From Bacillota bacterium (lineage in GTDB: Bacteria; Bacillota; Clostridia; Oscillospirales; Ruminococcaceae): a stretch of 64,000 nt of DNA. Made by a program: the position numbers and the translations under genes. Of the stretch, positions 8,917 to 17,442 are shown piece after piece. The number at the start of each line of letters is the position of its first letter. Position 1 is the first letter of the stretch. The stretch covers positions 1-64,000 of the forward strand of contig JAKPUQ010000004.1 of assembly GCA_029572815.1 (NCBI GenBank), given 5' to 3'. The notes below the pieces were generated by a model. It searched no databases, was not told where the DNA came from, and saw only the letters and a program-made list of their open reading frames with translations.

Positions 8917-11900
8917 TTATGCTAAGTTGAGAGTAGGTCTCAGACCGAGCAGATATTCCTGGATCATTAATGCATCGCCAACTGTAACACCGTCATTTTC
9001 GATATCAGCGGCTTCCAGACCTTCCAGTGTCATGTGGTATTTGGCAGTTCCGCCTACACCGTATTTATCTGGGTTGGCAATTGCCTGCATTATGAGAATA
9101 GCATCTGTAAGTTCGATTACTCCATCGCCGTTAGTATCGCCCTTTGCAAATGGAGTATTTTTAACCGCAGGTGCATCGGCATTGCAGGTGAGTATGTCCT
9201 TTCTGAGTATAGGATCATTATCTGTTTCTATACTCTTTTCAAATTCGTCCCATTCTTCGTCAGTGCCCTCATAGAGAACATTCTCTATGGAATCGCAACC
9301 GTGGAATGCACTTTTTCCAACTTCTTCAATGTTTTTGAAGAAGTATACTCCTGTTATACCTGTGCAATTATAGAATGTACTCCAATATATATTAGTGATC
9401 TGCTCAGGAATAACTATATCGCCGAATTCGACAGAACTGCAGTTATAAAATGCGCATGAGCCTATGGATTCAACGTTTTTCAGCAACTTTTTGGAATCAA
9501 GCTTTAAATTGGTGCATCCCGAGAAAGCTTCCTGACCAATTGTAGTTATTCCTTCTGGAAGAACTATTTCTTCAAGGCAAGAGAAGCCTTTAAATGCGAT
9601 AGCGCAAATCTCATTTCCGCTAAGAACAGTAATACTTGTAAGTGATTTAGGAATTCCATAATATGGTGTCGTTCCGATGTCATATACCTTTTTCGGGTCG
9701 GTCGGATTTTCTGTAGAGAATAAAAGCCCTACATTATACCCGAAGTAATCATCGGTTTTCCCGATAGTTAATTTTTCAATATCAAGACAGTTTTCAAGAA
9801 TACTCTCATCAATTGATATTACACCGCTGCCCAAATAAGCCTCCTTGAGGTTTGAACAGCTTGAAAAAGCGTATTTATCGATAGATGTTTCCTTTCCGTA
9901 CACCATTAAGGAAGTGATTCCAGAACACTTGTCGAAAGCACACATACCGATTGTTTTTATGTTGTCAGAGAATACAATCTTTCCAAAGTCGATTGAAGTA
10001 CAATTCTGGAAGGCACGTTCACCGATAATCTCAACGTCTTTCAAGAGCTTCTTGGGATCAAGCTCAACATTTGTACAGTCAGCAAATGCGTAAGTTCCAA
10101 TGTTTGTTATTCCCTCTGGAAGATCAATTTCTTTAAGGTAGCTCATTCTTCTGAATGTATTGGTGTAGATTGATTTCCCACCAAGAACAGTTATGCTTGT
10201 AAGAGATTTTGGCGTTCCGTAATAACTGGTGATATATGTCTTATCCGGATCAGAAGACTCTTTTACATAGAATAATTCACCGATATTTCTATGAAATGTT
10301 TCATCAACTCTTGGAAGAGTAAGTTTTTCTACAGAATAACAATCTGAGAGAATATTATCTTCGAAAGTTTTTACCCCACTGCCAAAATAAGCTTCCTTAA
10401 GGTTATGGCACTTATAAAATGCTGCATCATCGATCGCAGCATCATTGCCATTGATTTTTAAAGAGGTAAGGCCATTGCAGTTACTGAAAGCCTGACCGCC
10501 GATATAAGAGATATTATCAGGCATAATAAGCTCATCAAATGCTGCTGATTTACAGTTATTAAATGCACAGTATCCTATATGAGTTAGATCTTTTGGAAGC
10601 CTGAGTGTTTTGCTCTGATCATCTTCGCTGCCGTATCTGAAGTACTTAAGCTTAGTGCAGTCATTAAAAGCAAAATCGCCTATTTTCTGAATGTTATCAG
10701 AAAGATATACTGTTTCAAGACTTGTTGCACCATCAAAAAGGCCGTTGCTGATGCTGGTGATATAGCTACCTTCATCAGGTGCATCGTCCTGAATGTTAAC
10801 TGTTGTGACTGTTTTGATATTTTCAATCGCTGAAACAGAGTTATACATATCACCGTGTCCTGATATGTTCATCTCACCGTTAGGATAGATGTAATAGAAG
10901 ATATAATCTCCCAGTCTGCCTGATTCGATGTACCTATGCTCTTCGGGAAATTCAGGTATCTCCTCGATATGCGATTCGAGAGGTGCCTTAGTCGTAGGAG
11001 CGGTTGTAACAATCTTGCTGCCTGAAGATACTTCAGAAGAATTGCTCTCCAGTGATATATTAATCGTCTGAACAGCGCTATCAGTTGAGAATGTATCACT
11101 TGCAACTTTTTCATCATTTATAAGTACATAATAATCATGTGAGCCGTTTTCACAGTAGAAGTTTACAATTCCTTTAGAGTCTGCGGTTGCTGATAATCCA
11201 TCGACAACAACTTCAGCTCCTGCAGATGAAAGTTCATCTGTTCCTTTTATTTTGAAAGTAGTTTTATATGCCTGATATGGGCAGTCGCCAAAATCAGCTA
11301 CCTTATGTGTTGAGCTATAATACATTTTTAAGAATTCATATTTGGTTTCAAATAGTGTAAGTGACAGAGTTTTTAGAACAGGCACGCAGGGAATTCTAAG
11401 TTTTAATTTTATGTTCGTTGAAAAAAACGGCTGTATATCATAGCATTTCTCACAAGAATGAAATTTATCTGAATCCATCAGCGGAGAGTCAGGGAATGAT
11501 AATACCTGTGGATACTTTTCTGATCTTTGACTGTTATCTTCATTTAGTTTTGTACTATTACATTCTATTCCTAACTCTAACGGCATCTCAACTTCGATTT
11601 GTAAGATATGTTTGCTGATTATACAGAAATATGGTTTAATATCAAGCGAGACTTTAGCTGATGCTTCTATTTGCAATTCGCTTTCGGAATCGGCAATGGG
11701 TTCACATGAATCTTTAAACTTATCTAACATGCTGCCTTCTCTTGATGTATCGAATGACCATATGTAATCAAATCCTATAGTTTTTTTGTATTTTATTTTA
11801 CCTTCAAAAGTAAAGGTTATTTCCGGTTCAAAACCAATAATTAAACCTGGTAAAACTGGATATTGTAGTTCGGGGAGTGAAATAGGTATTTCAATTTTTC

Positions 11901-13215
11901 CACCGAATTCTACTTCAACTGTTATTTGCGGGGAGAATTTGAGTTCCAACTCAACGTGAGTCCACTTTTGATAGAAATTATACTCAAATTCTGCACTGAA
12001 GGTGAGCTTTCCGGATAATCCTGCTGTAACTTTAACTTTGTCACTTTTCCACTGTGCAGAAGTGCTTGTAGTTGAAAAATCAGGATTATCCTTTTTGCTT
12101 GATGCAGGTTTAGGTCCGTCAAGTAATGCATCATAATCAGCATCATCAAAGTCTCCAAAACTATATTCTTTTTCTATCTTGCCTTTTCCGTCGGAGAATC
12201 CAAGATAGCTGTAACTGCTGTCAATTGTATATTCAATGGCGTTTTCACCGTTTTCGTCAACAACCGTTCCATTATTTTCGATACTATCAGGAAGATTTTC
12301 GTTGTTGACATCAAAATCGCTTATATCATCAGCCATTGTTTCGATTTTAATGAAGTCGAATATACCTTCAGTGTTTTCGTCACCTGTCAGAGTAGCACGA
12401 TCTCCATCAATGGTTATATCACCAACCGATAAGGCAATAATATCCATTTCTGTCGGACGGATATAGAAGTGGTCGCCCTTATTTAGGTAGCGGATAGTGT
12501 CATCAATTTTATCGAAAACATACTGATCGTTTTCATAATCTGCTGAGACAAGTATATTTGTATCCTCAGAAGACACGCCTATAATTGTATCATTGCTTAG
12601 GACGAAGAAGTTTGTACTCTCATCCTCATCGAGATTTACAACATATTCTTCATCAAAATCGCTGATGTCTGTTGCCTTTATCTCCTGAGTGAACTGTGTG
12701 TATGTAGTGATCGTATACGTGTCACACATGTCTCTTTTCATAGAGTCGAGCATCTGCAGATCAACAGTAAAGAATTCGGGTAGTGCAGATGTGTCGATAT
12801 TTGTTGAAGTAACAGTGTCTTTTCCTTCCTTTAGCTGCATCTCTGCTCTGCATACCTCTGCTTTGCTGATATCGTCATTAAAAACAATATCCAGCTTTAT
12901 GTCAGCAGGCTGCGACGAGTGGACAGTCAATACTCCGGTATTTCTGTCAAATTCGGCATAGCCAATGTCATAGTCATATTCCGATACACAACGGTAAGCC
13001 ATTTTTTGTGGCTTTTCCTTATTCTGCATCGCATCGCTGATGTAATTACCAAGTGAATTCGATGCTTCAAGCTGGTAGTCACCGTTGCTTGATTCGTTGG
13101 TTGTTCGTGTGGTTTGTGTTTCACCTGCACCGGGCGTTTTCAGGAAACCTGAAGTTGCGGCCGTAGTGAACAGGATGGCGGCGCTCAGGGCGCCTGAAAT
13201 GATTTTTTTGACCAT
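8917..13215 (-). CDS. Secreted BspA-type leucine-rich-repeat protein with dockerin (paralogue of the 2412-aa protein)
   Basis: 1432 residues. It has a signal peptide (about 1-24) and an N-terminal region matching the upstream giant protein block by block: SNSLGNYI, YTITTYTQFTQEIKATDIS, then VVNLDEDESTNFFVLS. A beta-rich region with the cysteine motif CEKCYD follows. The BspA entry segment (LGDYIFYYIYPNGEMNISGHGDMY, about 763-790) leads into LRR_5 repeats (about 800-1340). A C-terminal dockerin (GDTNGDGVIELTDA, then DIENDGVTVGDA) ends the protein. It lacks the Thr-rich linker, the Big_2 domain and the QWNSW inserts. The second dockerin loop is less canonical. Tandem placement in the same orientation points to gene duplication and divergence. 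Role inferred: a scaffold-bound or surface binding protein. RBS AAGGAG precedes the ATG. Confidence 0.9.
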   Translation of the reverse strand: MVKKIISGALSAAILFTTAATSGFLKTPGAGETQTTRTTNESSNGDYQLEASNSLGNYISDAMQNKEKPQKMAYRCVSEYDYDIGYAEFDRNTGVLTVHSSQPADIKLDIVFNDDISKAEVCRAEMQLKEGKDTVTSTNIDTSALPEFFTVDLQMLDSMKRDMCDTYTITTYTQFTQEIKATDISDFDEEYVVNLDEDESTNFFVLSNDTIIGVSSEDTNILVSADYENDQYVFDKIDDTIRYLNKGDHFYIRPTEMDIIALSVGDITIDGDRATLTGDENTEGIFDFIKIETMADDISDFDVNNENLPDSIENNGTVVDENGENAIEYTIDSSYSYLGFSDGKGKIEKEYSFGDFDDADYDALLDGPKPASSKKDNPDFSTTSTSAQWKSDKVKVTAGLSGKLTFSAEFEYNFYQKWTHVELELKFSPQITVEVEFGGKIEIPISLPELQYPVLPGLIIGFEPEITFTFEGKIKYKKTIGFDYIWSFDTSREGSMLDKFKDSCEPIADSESELQIEASAKVSLDIKPYFCIISKHILQIEVEMPLELGIECNSTKLNEDNSQRSEKYPQVLSFPDSPLMDSDKFHSCEKCYDIQPFFSTNIKLKLRIPCVPVLKTLSLTLFETKYEFLKMYYSSTHKVADFGDCPYQAYKTTFKIKGTDELSSAGAEVVVDGLSATADSKGIVNFYCENGSHDYYVLINDEKVASDTFSTDSAVQTINISLESNSSEVSSGSKIVTTAPTTKAPLESHIEEIPEFPEEHRYIESGRLGDYIFYYIYPNGEMNISGHGDMYNSVSAIENIKTVTTVNIQDDAPDEGSYITSISNGLFDGATSLETVYLSDNIQKIGDFAFNDCTKLKYFRYGSEDDQSKTLRLPKDLTHIGYCAFNNCKSAAFDELIMPDNISYIGGQAFSNCNGLTSLKINGNDAAIDDAAFYKCHNLKEAYFGSGVKTFEDNILSDCYSVEKLTLPRVDETFHRNIGELFYVKESSDPDKTYITSYYGTPKSLTSITVLGGKSIYTNTFRRMSYLKEIDLPEGITNIGTYAFADCTNVELDPKKLLKDVEIIGERAFQNCTSIDFGKIVFSDNIKTIGMCAFDKCSGITSLMVYGKETSIDKYAFSSCSNLKEAYLGSGVISIDESILENCLDIEKLTIGKTDDYFGYNVGLLFSTENPTDPKKVYDIGTTPYYGIPKSLTSITVLSGNEICAIAFKGFSCLEEIVLPEGITTIGQEAFSGCTNLKLDSKKLLKNVESIGSCAFYNCSSVEFGDIVIPEQITNIYWSTFYNCTGITGVYFFKNIEEVGKSAFHGCDSIENVLYEGTDEEWDEFEKSIETDNDPILRKDILTCNADAPAVKNTPFAKGDTNGDGVIELTDAILIMQAIANPDKYGVGGTAKYHMTLEGLEAADIENDGVTVGDALMIQEYLLGLRPTLNLA

Positions 13216-13289
13216 TCTTTTTCTCCTTATATCATATTTAGGTTTTATATGGCATTATTAGTAGCATAACCTAACAAAACCATCTTTAA

Positions 13290-13318
13290 ATTTTATCACA
13301 AATGACTAAAAATGTCAA
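13290..13318 (-). promoter_or_regulatory. Promoter of the 1432-aa LRR gene
   Basis: TTGACA and TAAAAT with 17-nt spacing on the minus strand, about 75 bp upstream of the start codon. Confidence 0.6.
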
Positions 13319-13455
13319 TGCATTTTTTGCTTATAAAAGGCTGTATAAAGTGTGACTGAGCAGCGTGATACAGGGAAATGCGTATTCATAATGACCACAA
13401 GTCAATATGATATCAGGGCTGCCGTGGACAGCGCTGATCGTTTGCCGTGACCCTG

Positions 13456-13491
13456 AAAAATGCAACTTACCCCCTTAAAAATGCAACTTAC
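13456..13491. repeat. Two direct copies of a 15-bp word in the promoter region
   Basis: AAAAATGCAACTTAC occurs at 13456-13470 and again at 13477-13491, two helical turns apart, just upstream of the -35 box of the next gene. It could be an operator or a leftover transposon end. Apart from this and the two promoters, the 371-bp gap 13216-13587 shows nothing recognisable. Confidence 0.7.
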
Positions 13492-13501
13492 CTGAAAATG
13501 A

Positions 13502-13530
13502 TTGACTTGTTCACAGCGCTCAGGTATAAT
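13502..13530 (+). promoter_or_regulatory. Promoter of the 758-aa dockerin protein
   Basis: TTGACT and TATAAT separated by 17 nt, 58 bp upstream of the chosen ATG. Its position inside the longer ORF-track frame argues against the upstream start at 13447. Confidence 0.65.
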
Positions 13531-13587
13531 AAAAATATATGGATCGTGAAGCATTTCATACACTTATTACAGAATGGAGGAATTAAC

Positions 13588-15864
13588 ATGAAAAAAACAC
13601 TGACCGCACTAATGACAGCAGCTCTTATGCTGGCGTCAGCAGCACCAGTTCAGCTGACGGCAGCTGCCGCTGAGACCGACCGCGACTCTGTCATAGGCAC
13701 ACTTCCCGACTGGACGCCCACAAACTTCGCAGAAGCAATGCGGCTTTACAATAAGCACGGAAAATGCTATGTGGCTGATAATTACATCTGCATGATGAGG
13801 ATAGTTCCCCACTTCATGAAGGACGACTATAAGTTCGGGGTATCGGGCAGCATGACTAATATCAACACTCCCGTAAGCGCAGGTCAGCAGTTCTTTGAGC
13901 TTGAAATACCGCAGAAGCCCGATCCCGATGACATCGACGCGGTAAATGCTTATAATAAGTACTGTGACAGCATAGGTCTGTATTCCCACGATTACAGCTT
14001 CTTTGAGAACTGGCAGGACTGCAAGACACAGGATGCCTTTGCGGTGGAGATGTTCCGTGTGATGCCGGGCGAGGACCTGACAGTCTTATGGCAGAACAAG
14101 AATAACAAGAATGACGATGGTGAATACGTCACCACAAGGGAATACACCTTTGAAAACAAGGACGGCAATACTGTTGAGACAGACATTTACAGCTGGCTCC
14201 CCGACAGTGTTCCCGAGTACGATGATTTTGTCATGAAATACGGTGAGGTCTCAGTTCACGATAACTATATCGCATACCGGACCAGCTACAACCCCAGCGG
14301 AGGTGCTTCCGTGAGAATGGAGCAGAGCGGCGAGGGCAGGATAGAGGAGTTCATGGAGTCGCAGTGCGCCCTCTTTGAGCTTCAGCCCGTTGACGACACA
14401 CCTATCTCCTCTATCTCCTCGGTTTTTGTCTATAAGCCCGTGGCTGACGGTATGGCAGATGTTGAGTGGAGGAGGGGCAGGCCATTCTCGGATACCGAGT
14501 CTGTTGCCTCCACAACGGGAAAATTCGAGATAAAGGACAACTGTTCTGTTGTACTCAACTGGTCTCCCCACAGAAAGATAAATACCCAGTTCTCTTTCAT
14601 TGATGCAGTCACGGGAGAGCTCATAGACATTCCCGATGATGACAACCGCAATATATATCTTCTTGCCACCACGCAAGGCGTACCTGCAACAAGCATGATA
14701 TTTGATATCACAGCTAATCCCTGTATAGTAGATGATGACAATGCCTATTCGGAGTACTGGAGCTATTCCTTTGAATACGCTTCTCCTGCGGGTGCATATG
14801 AAATTAATGATATTGAGCTTACATCTGAGACACCGGAATACAGAGAAGTTGACGTCAAGCTGAAATGGAGACCATATGGCGATGTGAACGGTGACCACAG
14901 GCTTGCAGTTTCCGATCTGGTGCTTGTACAGAGATGGCTCACAGGAGCTTCCGATGCAGAGCTTAAATACTGGGAAGCAGCAGATTACTGCCGCGATAAC
15001 TGCATAAATTCTCTCGACCTTCCCGGTATGAGACGAGCTGTGCTGAAAAGTCTTTCTATGCTCGTATGGCCCGAGAAGATCTCTACCACCAATGGCGAGT
15101 TTATAATAACAGGACCTGACAGAAAACTGTATGCAGGCCCCGGAACCGAGTATGAGGTATTGAAGACTGTTCCTAAGGGTACCAATCTCACGGAGTACGG
15201 CTATGACCCGAATTCGCCCGATTGGGTATTTGCTGAGATAACAGATACTGAAAGAGGCTGGGTAAGAGTTAGCTGTGACGGCGAGAGGAATATAGAGTTT
15301 AAATATGAATTGATAGATAAGCCCGTTATTTACCTCTATCCCGAGGAGGAGACCGATGTTCACGTTGAGCTTGAGCTTACCGAGTCCAGACTCTCCACAA
15401 CATATCCCAGATACAACGGCGGCTGGGACATTACAGCCTATCCCGGCGGTTCGCTCCTCAACAAGGCTGACGGCACACACCACAGATATCTTTTCTGGGA
15501 CAGCGTTGACTGCACCACAAGGTTCGACCTGTCAAAGGGCTTCTGTGTGGCAGGAGCGGATACCGAGAGCTTCCTGAAGGAAAAGCTGACTTACATGGGA
15601 CTCACCGAGGACGAGATGAATGAATTCATCGTATACTGGCTGCCCAGAATGGAGCATAATGCATATAACCTCATAACCTTCCAGGGCAAGGCGTATACCG
15701 ACACCGCCAAGCTTGACATAACACCTTCGCCAGACAGTATGCTCCGTGTATTTATGGCGTACAGACCTCTTGAGGACTCTGTGGACATCGAGCCTCAGCA
15801 GCTTGAGACCTTTGAGAGAAAGGGTTTTGCAGTAGTTGAATGGGGCGGAACAGAGCTCAGCTGA
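13588..15864 (+). CDS. Secreted dockerin protein with SH3-like and KPVIYLYP domains
   Basis: 758 residues from the ATG at 13588, which follows GGAGG at a good distance; the longer track start lies upstream of the promoter. A signal peptide (about 1-28) precedes a unique N-terminal half (about 30-425) that I do not recognise. A dockerin (about 431-490; GDVNGDHRLAVSDL, then CRDNCINSLDL) lies in the middle of the protein. A bacterial SH3-like domain (about 505-575; LYAGPGTEYEVLKTVPKG) comes next. A C-terminal domain of about 180 residues begins with KPVIYLYPEEE, a motif I recall from uncharacterised secreted proteins. The second dockerin loop has Cys residues in place of usual ligands. The protein is probably secreted and scaffold-linked; activity unknown. 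A strong terminator follows. Confidence 0.85.
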   Translation: MKKTLTALMTAALMLASAAPVQLTAAAAETDRDSVIGTLPDWTPTNFAEAMRLYNKHGKCYVADNYICMMRIVPHFMKDDYKFGVSGSMTNINTPVSAGQQFFELEIPQKPDPDDIDAVNAYNKYCDSIGLYSHDYSFFENWQDCKTQDAFAVEMFRVMPGEDLTVLWQNKNNKNDDGEYVTTREYTFENKDGNTVETDIYSWLPDSVPEYDDFVMKYGEVSVHDNYIAYRTSYNPSGGASVRMEQSGEGRIEEFMESQCALFELQPVDDTPISSISSVFVYKPVADGMADVEWRRGRPFSDTESVASTTGKFEIKDNCSVVLNWSPHRKINTQFSFIDAVTGELIDIPDDDNRNIYLLATTQGVPATSMIFDITANPCIVDDDNAYSEYWSYSFEYASPAGAYEINDIELTSETPEYREVDVKLKWRPYGDVNGDHRLAVSDLVLVQRWLTGASDAELKYWEAADYCRDNCINSLDLPGMRRAVLKSLSMLVWPEKISTTNGEFIITGPDRKLYAGPGTEYEVLKTVPKGTNLTEYGYDPNSPDWVFAEITDTERGWVRVSCDGERNIEFKYELIDKPVIYLYPEEETDVHVELELTESRLSTTYPRYNGGWDITAYPGGSLLNKADGTHHRYLFWDSVDCTTRFDLSKGFCVAGADTESFLKEKLTYMGLTEDEMNEFIVYWLPRMEHNAYNLITFQGKAYTDTAKLDITPSPDSMLRVFMAYRPLEDSVDIEPQQLETFERKGFAVVEWGGTELS

Positions 15865-15885
15865 GATACAAACTGAAAAACATAT

Positions 15886-15923
15886 CGGGGGAAGAGCCTG
15901 TAAAAGGTTCTTCCCCCGTTTTT
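15886..15923 (+). terminator. Intrinsic terminator
   Basis: Perfect-type stem CGGGGGAAGAGCC/GGTTCTTCCCCCG (one G-U pair) with a 7-nt loop, followed by T5. Confidence 0.9.
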
Positions 15924-15958
15924 GTATATGTATCCGGAATTGGAAAGCTTCTGTATTA

Positions 15959-16156
15959 TTATGTATCGTCAGTCTTTCCGCAGCCGAGATGTGTTCGCCT
16001 GCCAAGTTCCAGCATAGCCGTACAGAAATCCCGCTGCTGTGTCAACACTGTATGATACGGGTCGCCCTCACGGATACGCATAGTGCGTCTGATCTCCTTT
16101 GGAATGACGACTCTGCCGAGGTCGTCGATACGTCTTACAATACCTGTTGCTTTCAT
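15959..16156 (-). CDS. AbrB/SpoVT-type DNA-binding protein, truncated
   Basis: The first 33 residues (MKATGIVRRIDDLGRVVIPKEIRRTMRIREGDP) are a textbook AbrB-type swapped-hairpin DNA-binding domain. After EGDP, family members continue with LEIF-like sequence. Here an unrelated tail (YHTVLTQQRDFCT and onward) runs to a stop at 65 residues, and no other frame restores the family sequence. It is either a short regulator with a new tail or the remnant of a longer gene. The start at 16156 is chosen for the GGAGGT ribosome site just upstream; the track start adds 22 residues without homology. Confidence 0.65.
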   Translation of the reverse strand: MKATGIVRRIDDLGRVVIPKEIRRTMRIREGDPYHTVLTQQRDFCTAMLELGRRTHLGCGKTDDT

Positions 16157-16268
16157 AATAATACCTCCGCAAAAAAATATTTGCGGTAATATTATCTGCG
16201 GAAAAAACTGATTATTCTGCAAAAAGCATTAAAGATGTTATCAAATATTAGTTTTATCGTGTTTTATG

Positions 16269-16297
16269 TTGTTTTTTTCGGCGATCAATAGTATAAT
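16269..16297 (+). promoter_or_regulatory. Promoter of rfbB
   Basis: TTGTTT and TATAAT at 17-nt spacing, 71 bp upstream of the ATG. The leader between them and the gene contains a short inverted repeat, ACGGACATATCCGT (16307-16320). Confidence 0.5.
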
Positions 16298-16367
16298 AGT
16301 ATTATAACGGACATATCCGTCAGGGTGGAAACGCCATGACGAAGCTTTAGATCAAGGAGAATGAAGT

Positions 16368-17378
16368 ATGACCATATTTGTCACAGGCGGTGCAGGCTTT
16401 ATAGGTGCAAATTTCATATTCTATATGCTGGCTGCTTATCCCGGATGCCGCATAGTCTGTCTGGACAAGCTGACCTATGCAGGTGATCTTTCGACCCTTG
16501 AGCCTGTAATGAATGATGCTGACTTCCGCTTCGTGAAGACGGATATATGCGACAGAGAGACTGTATACGAGCTTTTCGCTGAGGAGAAGCCTGACATAGT
16601 TGTGAACTTTGCAGCCGAGTCTCATGTTGACCGTTCCATCGATGAGCCTGAGCTTTTCCTGCGGACAAACCTCCTGGGCACGCAGGTCCTCATGGACGCC
16701 TGCCGCAGGTACGGTATCCGCCGCTATCATCAGGTAAGCACCGATGAGGTGTACGGTGACCTGCCCCTTGACCGTCCCGACCTGTTTTTCACAGAGGAGA
16801 GCCCCATACGCACAAGCAGTCCCTACAGCGCCTCAAAGGCAGGGGCTGATCTGATGGTAATGGCTTACCACAGGACCTATGGTCTGCCTGTGACCATATC
16901 CCGCTGTTCCAACAATTACGGCCCCTGTCAGTTCCCCGAGAAGCTTATCCCCCTGATGATAACAAATGCGCTGGCAGACAAGCCGCTGCCTGTTTACGGC
17001 GAGGGACTGAATGTCCGGGACTGGCTGTATGTTGAGGACCACTGCCGTGCCATCGACCTTATCATACACAAAGGCAGGGCAGGGGAGATCTACAACATGG
17101 GCGGAAACAACGAGAGGCGAAACATAGACGTGGTAAAGCTCATATGCAGGGAGCTTGGCAAGCCCGAGAGCCTTATCACTTATGTTGAGGACAGAAAAGG
17201 GCACGATCTGCGCTATGCCGTCGACACAACAAAGATCCGTACTGAGCTTGGCTGGCTGCCTGAGACAGACTTTGAAGAGGGAATAGGTAAGACTATCAGG
17301 TGGTATCTCGATAACCGCTGCTGGTGGGAGGCTGTTATCAGCAGTGATCACATAAACAAGAACACAGCCGGACTGTAA
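16368..17378 (+). CDS. rfbB: dTDP-glucose 4,6-dehydratase
   Basis: 336 residues, the usual family length. It converts dTDP-glucose to dTDP-4-keto-6-deoxyglucose, the second step to dTDP-rhamnose and other deoxysugars of surface polysaccharides. Visible features are the NAD-binding GGAGFIGANF at the N-terminus, the STDEVYGDL segment holding the catalytic Thr-Asp-Glu (about 125), the YSASKAG active-site Tyr/Lys (about 150), and the NNYGPCQFPEKLIP and RKGHDLRYA signatures. rfbA, rfbC and rfbD are not adjacent. The RBS is AAGGAG. It is flanked by polysaccharide genes and ends at a bidirectional terminator. Confidence 0.93.
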   Translation: MTIFVTGGAGFIGANFIFYMLAAYPGCRIVCLDKLTYAGDLSTLEPVMNDADFRFVKTDICDRETVYELFAEEKPDIVVNFAAESHVDRSIDEPELFLRTNLLGTQVLMDACRRYGIRRYHQVSTDEVYGDLPLDRPDLFFTEESPIRTSSPYSASKAGADLMVMAYHRTYGLPVTISRCSNNYGPCQFPEKLIPLMITNALADKPLPVYGEGLNVRDWLYVEDHCRAIDLIIHKGRAGEIYNMGGNNERRNIDVVKLICRELGKPESLITYVEDRKGHDLRYAVDTTKIRTELGWLPETDFEEGIGKTIRWYLDNRCWWEAVISSDHINKNTAGL

Positions 17379-17387
17379 TGATAAAAA

Positions 17388-17431
17388 TAAAGTCCCGTGA
17401 CGGTATCTGCGTACCGTTACGGGACTTTTTA
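17388..17431. terminator. Bidirectional terminator between rfbB and the O-antigen-ligase-like gene
   Basis: AAAGTCCCGTGACGGTA pairs with TACCGTTACGGGACTTT, with T5 on the plus side and an A-rich flank serving the minus-strand gene. The two genes converge on it. Confidence 0.85.
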
Positions 17432-17442
17432 CTGTTTCAGAC

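Noticed and set aside
13447-13587. Upstream start of the 805-aa ORF
   Set aside because: The extension reads through the 15-bp repeats and the promoter, lacks a ribosome site and would bury the signal peptide.
14251-15483. 410-aa minus-strand ORF inside the dockerin protein gene
   Set aside because: No domain, no ribosome site, Cys/Ile-rich composition typical of an antisense shadow.
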